A stretch of 64,000 nucleotides of DNA, taken from assembly GCA_963792385.1 (NCBI GenBank), contig CAWBVZ010000002.1, forward strand, positions 124,001 through 188,000, in the 5' to 3' direction. Origin of the DNA: DASSUW01 sp963792385 (lineage in GTDB: Bacteria; Actinomycetota; Thermoleophilia; Solirubrobacterales; Solirubrobacteraceae). How positions within the stretch are numbered: position 1 is the stretch's first letter; each line of letters starts with the position of its first letter. Shown here piece by piece: positions 59,453 to 64,000 of the stretch. The notes beneath the pieces are model-generated. The model searched no databases and was not told the DNA's origin. It was given only the letters and a program-made list of their open reading frames with translations. The position numbers and the translations under genes were made by a program.

Positions 59453-60073
59453 GTGGCGCCCAAGACGGCGAAGACGTCGTCAGCGTCGGGTTCGCTGCTC
59501 GAGCTGGTACTGATCGTCGCCGTCGCGCTCGGCCTGGCGCTCGGGATCCAGGCGTTCCTGGTCAAGCCGTACCGCATCCCGAGTGAGTCGATGGTCCCGA
59601 CGCTCGAGATCGGCCAGCGCGTGCTCGTCAACCGCATCGGCGCCCGCTTCGGGCACCCGGAGATCGGCGACGTCGTGGTCTTCCATCCGCCGACCGGCGC
59701 CGAGCAGGGGAACGAGTGCGGAGGCGGTCCGCCGCCGCAGGGCCAGGTGTGCATCAAGCCCACGTCGGAGAAGGCGGACGTGAACTTCATCAAGCGTGTC
59801 GTGGCGGGGCCGGGCGACAAGATCAAGATCTCCGCAGGCCACGTGATCCTCAACGGGAAGACCCAGAACGAGCCGTTTGCGCGACCCTGTACGCGCGACG
59901 ACGGGTGCGACTTCCCCCAAGAGGTGACAGTTCCCGCCGGTCACTACTTCATGATGGGCGACAACCGTGGCTCTTCCGACGACAGCCGCTTCTGGGGACC
60001 AGTTCCAGAGAAATGGATCATCGGCGAAGCCTTCGCCACCTACTGGCCGCCCAAACGAATCGGGCTCCTCTAA
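59453..60073 (+). CDS. lepB: Signal peptidase I, second copy
   Basis: A 206-residue paralogue of the first copy. It has a basic N-terminus (APKTAKTSSASG), one anchor helix (about 18-36), catalytic Ser46 in PSESMVPTL and Lys114 in NFIKRVVAGPGD, the same MGDNRGSSDDSRFWG box, and the same YWPPKRIGLL C-terminus. The cysteine-bearing loop differs (NECGGGPPPQGQVC). It starts 5 bp after rplS. The near-identical ends indicate a duplication around rplS, possibly with gene conversion. Confidence 0.92.
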   Translation: MAPKTAKTSSASGSLLELVLIVAVALGLALGIQAFLVKPYRIPSESMVPTLEIGQRVLVNRIGARFGHPEIGDVVVFHPPTGAEQGNECGGGPPPQGQVCIKPTSEKADVNFIKRVVAGPGDKIKISAGHVILNGKTQNEPFARPCTRDDGCDFPQEVTVPAGHYFMMGDNRGSSDDSRFWGPVPEKWIIGEAFATYWPPKRIGLL

Positions 60074-60122
60074 GAAGCGCAAGCGTACGTCCGGTAGCCG
60101 CCTCTTCCGATTTGACCGCAAG

Positions 60123-60722
60123 ATGGGTGTGCGGTTCGTGGCCGGCGCCGACGAGGCCGGGCGGGGCTGCCTGGCCGGTCCACTGGTCGCAGCCGCGGTC
60201 CTGTTCGACTACGAGCGCCTGACGCTGTCCGACCTGCGGGCGCTGTCGGCGCTGAACGACTCCAAGCAGCACACCGAGGAGATGCGCGAGACGCTGTACC
60301 CACGCGTGCTGCGGGTCGCCACGCGCGTCGTCGTGACGTCGCGGTGCGTGCGCGGGATCGACGAGCGCGGGCTGCACAAGACCAACCTCGCCGCCCTCTC
60401 CGACGTACTGCGCCGGGTCGGCCGGCCGGAAGACTGCGTGTGCCTCTCCGACGGCTTCCCGGTGCCGCCGACCGGGTTCTCCCAGCGCCACGTCGTCGGC
60501 GGCGACGCCATGAGCGCCGCGATCGCGGCCGCGTCGGTGATCGCCAAGGTCTCGCGTGACCGCTTCATGCGGCGGTGGGAGGAGCACTATCCGGGCTGGG
60601 AGTTCGCGGCGCACGTCGGCTACTCCACCCCGGAGCACCGGGCCGCGATCGAGCGCCTCGGCGTGTCACCGCTTCACCGGCTGTCGTTCCAGTCGATGGC
60701 GTACCAGCAGCTCGCGCTCTGA
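60123..60722 (+). CDS. rnhB: Ribonuclease HII
   Basis: A 199-residue enzyme that removes RNA from RNA-DNA hybrids. It has AGADEAGRGCLAGPLVAAAV (catalytic Asp and Glu), the LNDSKQHT segment, GGDAMSAAIAAASVIAKVSRDRFM (catalytic Asp) and AHVGYSTPEHRAAIERLGVSPLHR. The ATG gives a short start; the residues LFRFDRK encoded just before resemble the family N-terminus, but no usable upstream start is seen. It lies 49 bp after lepB and is coupled to the next gene by a CTGA overlap. Confidence 0.93.
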   Translation: MGVRFVAGADEAGRGCLAGPLVAAAVLFDYERLTLSDLRALSALNDSKQHTEEMRETLYPRVLRVATRVVVTSRCVRGIDERGLHKTNLAALSDVLRRVGRPEDCVCLSDGFPVPPTGFSQRHVVGGDAMSAAIAAASVIAKVSRDRFMRRWEEHYPGWEFAAHVGYSTPEHRAAIERLGVSPLHRLSFQSMAYQQLAL

Positions 60723-61390
60723 GCTCGGCGCTCGAGCTGTCGGTCGACCCGGGCGTCTTTGCCGCGTATCCGGGCTACCGGGCGGGAGTGATCGTCGCCT
60801 CGGGGCTGGTGAACGGGCCGTCCAACGCGGCCACGTCGGCCGCGCTCGCGGCCGCGGAGAAGCGCTGGTCCGGCCTCGCGCAGCCGTCGGACCATCCCCA
60901 CATCGCCGCCTGGCGGGCGGCGTTCGCGGCGTTCGGCGCGAAGCCGAAGCGGCACCTGTGCTCGGCGGAGGCTTTGATGACGCGGGCGCTGAGCGGTGAG
61001 CAGCTCCCGCGCATCAACCGGCTGGTCGACATCTACAACGCGGTCAGCGTGCAGCACGCGATCCCGGTCGGCGGCGAGGATCTCGATCACGTCGCGGGCC
61101 CGGTTCGCCTTGTGGCGGCGACCGGTTCCGAGCCGTTCGATGAGGACGAGCATCCGCGACCGGGGGAGATCGTGTGGGCCGACACGCTGGGCGTGACGTG
61201 CCGGCGCTGGAACTGGCGGCAGTGCAAGCGCACCCGGCTGGTCGAGGGGACGACGCGGGCGTACTTCCTGTTCGATGCGCTGCCGGTTTGCAGCGACGCC
61301 GAGTTGGCGGCGGCGATGGGCGATCTCGAGCGGCTCCTGCGCGCTGGGTGGCCGGACGCGCGGCTGTCGTCGTGGGTCGTGCGGGCCTAG
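60719..61390 (+). CDS. B3/B4 tRNA-binding-domain protein, apparent CTG start
   Basis: A 223-residue protein made of the B3/B4 domain known from the phenylalanyl-tRNA synthetase beta chain. It has LSVDPGVFAAYPGYRAGVIV, NRLVDIYNAVSVQHAIPVGGEDL, GEIVWADTLGVTCRRWNWRQCKRTRL and TRAYFLFDAL. Free-standing members are proposed to act on amino acids, tRNA or editing. No ATG, GTG or TTG occurs before the conserved start; CTG 60719 overlaps the rnhB TGA exactly as CTGA. Reads LSSALELSVDPG from there. Confidence 0.72.
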   Translation: MSSALELSVDPGVFAAYPGYRAGVIVASGLVNGPSNAATSAALAAAEKRWSGLAQPSDHPHIAAWRAAFAAFGAKPKRHLCSAEALMTRALSGEQLPRINRLVDIYNAVSVQHAIPVGGEDLDHVAGPVRLVAATGSEPFDEDEHPRPGEIVWADTLGVTCRRWNWRQCKRTRLVEGTTRAYFLFDALPVCSDAELAAAMGDLERLLRAGWPDARLSSWVVRA

Positions 61391-61409
61391 CCGGGGTTGC
61401 ATGAAACCA

Positions 61410-61430
61410 TTCGAACCCGTACAATTCGAA
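61410..61430. promoter_or_regulatory. Twin TTCGAA operator with -10 box in front of the SRPBCC-MarR pair
   Basis: TTCGAA occurs at 61410-61415 and 61425-61430, 15 bp apart. TACAAT (61420-61425), a near-consensus -10, lies between them and touches the second. This is a classic position for a MarR repressor dimer pair. The ATG is 15 nt after the -10. Confidence 0.5.
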
Positions 61431-61440
61431 TCCGAACGAA

Positions 61441-61872
61441 ATGCGGCTCACCCTTCAAGGCACAATCCACGTCGCGCTCCCGCCCGACCACGCGCTCTCC
61501 CTCTTCACTCCGCAAGGCGAGTGCGAGTGGGTTCCCGACTGGGACCCGGCGTTCCCGGGAGGGGAGGCGACCGACGAGCCCGGCACGACGTTCGTCACGC
61601 AGCACCGCGGCAGCCCGACGCTCTGGGTGATCGCCGACCGCACCGAGAGCTCGATGCGGTACGCGCGGGTGCGGCCGGGGATCCACGCCGGCATGGTCGA
61701 GGTCCGCTGCGAGCCGGATGAGGCGGAGACCGGGACGCGCGTCGAGGTCACGTACGACCTGACCGCGCTCGGCGACGACGAGGCGGTCGCCCGCTTCGGC
61801 AGCCGGTTCGACGCGATGCTCACGCACTGGGAGCACCTGATCGCCGTCGCGCTGGCCCAGCGCGTCGCCTGA
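61441..61872 (+). CDS. SRPBCC/START-like small protein
   Basis: A 143-residue single-domain protein of the Bet v1-like/SRPBCC fold, with a strand start LTLQGTIHVALPPDHALSLFTPQGECEWVPDWDP and a long C-terminal helix. Such domains bind lipids, polyketides or other hydrophobic ligands. It begins an operon with a MarR regulator 3 bp downstream, suggesting that its ligand or its level is under MarR control. Confidence 0.75.
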   Translation: MRLTLQGTIHVALPPDHALSLFTPQGECEWVPDWDPAFPGGEATDEPGTTFVTQHRGSPTLWVIADRTESSMRYARVRPGIHAGMVEVRCEPDEAETGTRVEVTYDLTALGDDEAVARFGSRFDAMLTHWEHLIAVALAQRVA

Positions 61873-61875
61873 GCG

Positions 61876-62280
61876 ATGCTCGTCGCCGACTGGCAGCACG
61901 TCACGCACCGTCTGCTCGCGGCGCTCGACGCTGAGCTCGCCGACCTCGGCCTGTCGGCTGCGGAGACGAACGCGCTGGCCGCCTTCGGTGGCGCCCAGAG
62001 CCGGACCGTGCGCGAGCTCGTGGATGCCACCGGCCAGCGCCCGTCGACCTTCACCGGCGTGCTCGACCGGCTCGAGCGGCGCGGCCTGATCGAGCGGCGC
62101 GCGTATCCGACCGACCGGCGCTCGATCCTCGTGGACCTGACGCCAGCCGGCAGCGCCGCTGCCGCACGGGTCGTCGCTGCGTTCGCCGATCTGGAACGCC
62201 GGATCGTCACCCGCCTCCCCGGCGGCGAGGCGCGCAGGGTGCTCACGGCCGTGGCGGCCGTGCTCGGCGAACCTGCCTGA
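61876..62280 (+). CDS. MarR-family transcriptional regulator
   Basis: A 134-residue winged-helix regulator. The DNA-binding part is ELVDATGQRPSTFTGVLDRLERRGLIERRAYPTDRRSILVDLTPAG, with the wing motif DRR. N- and C-terminal helices are for dimerisation. It starts 3 bp after the SRPBCC gene. The twin TTCGAA boxes in front of the pair are the likely operator, giving negative autoregulation. The inducer is unknown. Confidence 0.87.
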   Translation: MLVADWQHVTHRLLAALDAELADLGLSAAETNALAAFGGAQSRTVRELVDATGQRPSTFTGVLDRLERRGLIERRAYPTDRRSILVDLTPAGSAAAARVVAAFADLERRIVTRLPGGEARRVLTAVAAVLGEPA

Positions 62281-62321
62281 CGATCGGCACAGAGTCGGCA
62301 CAAACGCGCGGTGATCCGTTC

Positions 62322-62343
62322 AGCGAACGCCCGTACGTTCGCT
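62322..62343. promoter_or_regulatory. Inverted repeat upstream of yraN
   Basis: AGCGAACG and CGTTCGCT, exact complements separated by 6 nt, ending 6 nt before the yraN ATG. TACGTT (62334-62339), 10 nt before the ATG, overlaps it and fits the -10 pattern. The spacing (CGAAC-N8-GTTCG) is wrong for an actinobacterial LexA box, which has N4. Confidence 0.4.
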
Positions 62344-62349
62344 CGCGTC

Positions 62350-62724
62350 ATGCCAACCGAACGCACGAAGGAGCTGGGCCGGCGCGGTGAGGAGCTGGCC
62401 GCCGAGCACTTCTCCCGCCTGGGCTACCGGGTGCTGGCGCGCAACCACCGGACGCGCTTCGGCGAGCTCGACCTCGTGCTCGCGGACGAGGGCGACGGCA
62501 CGATCGTCTTCTGCGAGGTGAAGTCGCGGCGGCTCGGCTCGGGCGACTGGCGCGACAGCCTGCACGACGCCAAGCGCTCGCAGGTCCGCACGATGGCGGC
62601 GGCGTGGCTGGCCGAGGTCACGAGCCGGCCGTTCGGTGCCGAGCTGCGGTTCGACGCCGTCGGCGTCACGCTCGACGACCGCGACGCGCTCGTCCGGCTC
62701 GACCATCTCGAGGCGGCGTTCTAG
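62350..62724 (+). CDS. yraN: YraN/UPF0102 nuclease-fold protein
   Basis: A 124-residue protein with a restriction-endonuclease-like fold: GRRGEELAAEHFSRLGYRVLARNHRTRFGELDLVL, then VFCEVKSRR (the D...ExK core). Its biological role is unsettled. It is followed by comM with the usual order yraN-comM found in many bacteria. The ATG is 10 nt after a -10-like hexamer. Confidence 0.9.
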   Translation: MPTERTKELGRRGEELAAEHFSRLGYRVLARNHRTRFGELDLVLADEGDGTIVFCEVKSRRLGSGDWRDSLHDAKRSQVRTMAAAWLAEVTSRPFGAELRFDAVGVTLDDRDALVRLDHLEAAF

Positions 62725-62734
62725 TGGGCCGCTC

Positions 62735-64000
62735 GTGATCGCACGTGTCACCACGTTCGCCATCGACGGGATCGAGTCGCGGCGGGTCTGGGTCGAGGCG
62801 GACATCCGCTCCGGGCTGCCCGCGTTCACGATCGTCGGCCTCGCCGACAAGGCGATCCGCGAGGCGCGCGAGCGCGTGCGGTCGGCGATCATCAACTCCG
62901 GCCACGAGTTCCCGCAGAAGCGGATCACGGTCAACCTCGCGCCCGCCTACCTGCGCAAGATCGGCCCGGGGTTCGACCTGCCGCTGGCCGTCGCGATCCT
63001 CGTCGCGTCCGACCAGCTGCCGCAGGACGCCGTCGAGGACTGCGCGATCGTCGGCGAGCTGTCGCTGACCGGCGACGTGCGGTCGATCCGCGGGGCGCTC
63101 GCGATCGCGGAGGGCACGCGCCGGCACCTGCTCTCGCGGCTCCTGCTGCCCCGCGCTCGAGCCCAGGAGGCGGCGCTGGTCGCGGGCCTGACGGTGCTCG
63201 GGATCGAGTCGCTCCAGGAGGCCGTCGACGTGCTGGCGGGCCGCGGCGACCCGCCCCCGCCGCCCGAGCTCGTGCCCGAGCCTGATCTCGAGCCGCTGCT
63301 GGATCTCGCCGACGTCCGCGGGCAGAACGCGCTGATCCCGGCGCTCGAGGTGGCGGCGGCCGGCGGCCACAACATCTACCTGCACGGCCCGCCCGGGACC
63401 GGGAAGACGATGCTCGCGCGCCGGCTCCCGTCGATCCTGCCGCCGATGACGCCGGCCGAGGCGGTCGACGTCACCAGGATCCAGTCCGTCTCCGGGCTGG
63501 ACGGCGGCCGCGGTGGGCTCGCGGCGCGCCGCCCGTTCCGCGCGCCTCATCACACGATCTCGGCCTCCGGCCTCGTCGGCGGCGGGTCGCATCCGCTCCC
63601 GGGCGAGGCGACGCTGGCCCACAACGGCGTGCTGTTCCTCGACGAGCTGTCGGAGTTCGTCCGCTCGAGCCTGGAAGCGCTGCGCCAGCCGCTCGAGGAC
63701 GGCCACGTGACGATCGTCCGCGGCCAGCAGGTCGTCGCATTCCCGACGCGCTTCATGCTCGTCGCCGCCTCGAACCCGTGCGCGTGTGGGATGGGGGAGG
63801 ACGCCTGCCGCTGCACCGCAGCCGACCTCGCGCGCCACCAGCGCCGCCTCTCAGGCCCGCTGCTCGACCGCATCGACATCCTGATCCCGGTCGGCAGGCC
63901 GTCGGCCGCCGCGCTGCGCGCCGAGTTCGCGCCGGCGTCGGAGGAGGTGCGCGCACGCGTGATCGAGGCACGCGAACGCCAGGCGCGCCGCCTGTCGGTC
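62735..64000 (+). CDS. comM: ComM/YifB AAA+ helicase, 3' end outside window
   Basis: The first 422 residues of a Mg-chelatase-like AAA+ protein; in transforming bacteria ComM drives branch migration during DNA uptake. The N-terminal domain has FAIDGIESRRVWVEADIRSGLPAFTIVGLAD and KRITVNLAPAYLRKIGPGFDLPLAVAIL. The AAA+ domain has Walker A GPPGTGKT (218-225), PFRAPHHTISASGLVGGG, Walker B LFLDELSEF, and the Cys-rich insert NPCACGMGEDACRC. The frame stays open to the right edge. GTG 62735 is the natural start, 10 bp after yraN. Confidence 0.94.
   Translation, partial: MIARVTTFAIDGIESRRVWVEADIRSGLPAFTIVGLADKAIREARERVRSAIINSGHEFPQKRITVNLAPAYLRKIGPGFDLPLAVAILVASDQLPQDAVEDCAIVGELSLTGDVRSIRGALAIAEGTRRHLLSRLLLPRARAQEAALVAGLTVLGIESLQEAVDVLAGRGDPPPPPELVPEPDLEPLLDLADVRGQNALIPALEVAAAGGHNIYLHGPPGTGKTMLARRLPSILPPMTPAEAVDVTRIQSVSGLDGGRGGLAARRPFRAPHHTISASGLVGGGSHPLPGEATLAHNGVLFLDELSEFVRSSLEALRQPLEDGHVTIVRGQQVVAFPTRFMLVAASNPCACGMGEDACRCTAADLARHQRRLSGPLLDRIDILIPVGRPSAAALRAEFAPASEEVRARVIEARERQARRLSV

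Noticed and set aside
62324..62341. LexA/SOS box before yraN
   Set aside because: Known actinobacterial boxes have CGAAC-N4-GTTCG; here the spacer is 8 nt.
1..64000. tRNA, rRNA, transposase or phage integrase genes
   Set aside because: No cloverleaf-like sequences or recognisable transposase or integrase motifs were found in gaps or frames by reading; a dedicated tRNA or HMM scan would be needed to exclude short or odd ones.

Overview
The window is GC-rich chromosomal DNA with GTG, TTG and apparently CTG starts and dense, often 4-bp-overlapping genes. The gene order coaD, a SepIVA/DivIVA-like gene, yceD, rpmF-plsX-acpP-rnc-smc-ftsY, ffh-rpsP-khpA-rimM-trmD-lepB-rplS-lepB-rnhB and yraN-comM, together with a Ser/Thr protein kinase, an F420-type LLM oxidoreductase and an RTX-like secreted protein, points to an actinobacterium. 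Gene content and protein style suggest the Thermoleophilia/Solirubrobacterales, which is an inference from resemblance and not a database result. No rRNA, tRNA, CRISPR array, prophage or insertion sequence was recognised.

Layout. 1-10.4 kb is a cell-surface glycan region: four GT-C-type membrane glycosyltransferases, a UDP-sulfoquinovose synthase homologue (SqdB), a secreted glycoside-hydrolase-like protein, a flippase, a methyltransferase and a GT2 glycosyltransferase. 10.4-13.8 kb is a complete riboflavin operon (ribD-ribE-ribBA-ribH) preceded by a perfect 16-bp palindrome. 13.9-21.1 kb is mixed: two paralogous small secreted proteins, a LysR regulator divergent from an EamA transporter, a secreted RTX-repeat protein, a methyltransferase and a Ser/Thr kinase. 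21.1-30 kb holds rpmB, a FakA/YloV-like protein, recG, a large secreted M14 peptidase, rsmD, coaD and a SepIVA-like coiled-coil protein. 30-42 kb is accessory: an ABC exporter, hydrolase, a coiled-coil PD-(D/E)XK-like protein bracketed by two copies of an inverted-repeat element, acylphosphatase, macro-domain protein, acyl-CoA synthetase, yceD, MFS, beta-propeller and a GGDEF-EAL protein. 42-64 kb is core: lipid precursor synthesis, RNase III, SMC, SRP and its receptor, ribosomal proteins, tRNA and rRNA maturation, signal peptidases, RNase HII and ComM.

Three observations stand out. First, a family of three intergenic elements (124-183 bp) with shared terminal inverted repeats lies at about 23.0, 32.8 and 34.4 kb; two copies flank the PD-(D/E)XK-like gene. 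Second, a recurring TANNNT -10-like hexamer sits 8-12 nt before the start codon of at least ten genes, which suggests widespread near-leaderless transcription. Third, most genes between 47.7 and 52.4 kb carry frameshifts. In the NfeD gene two shifts compensate each other, which is more like sequence error than decay, so that stretch should be read with care.
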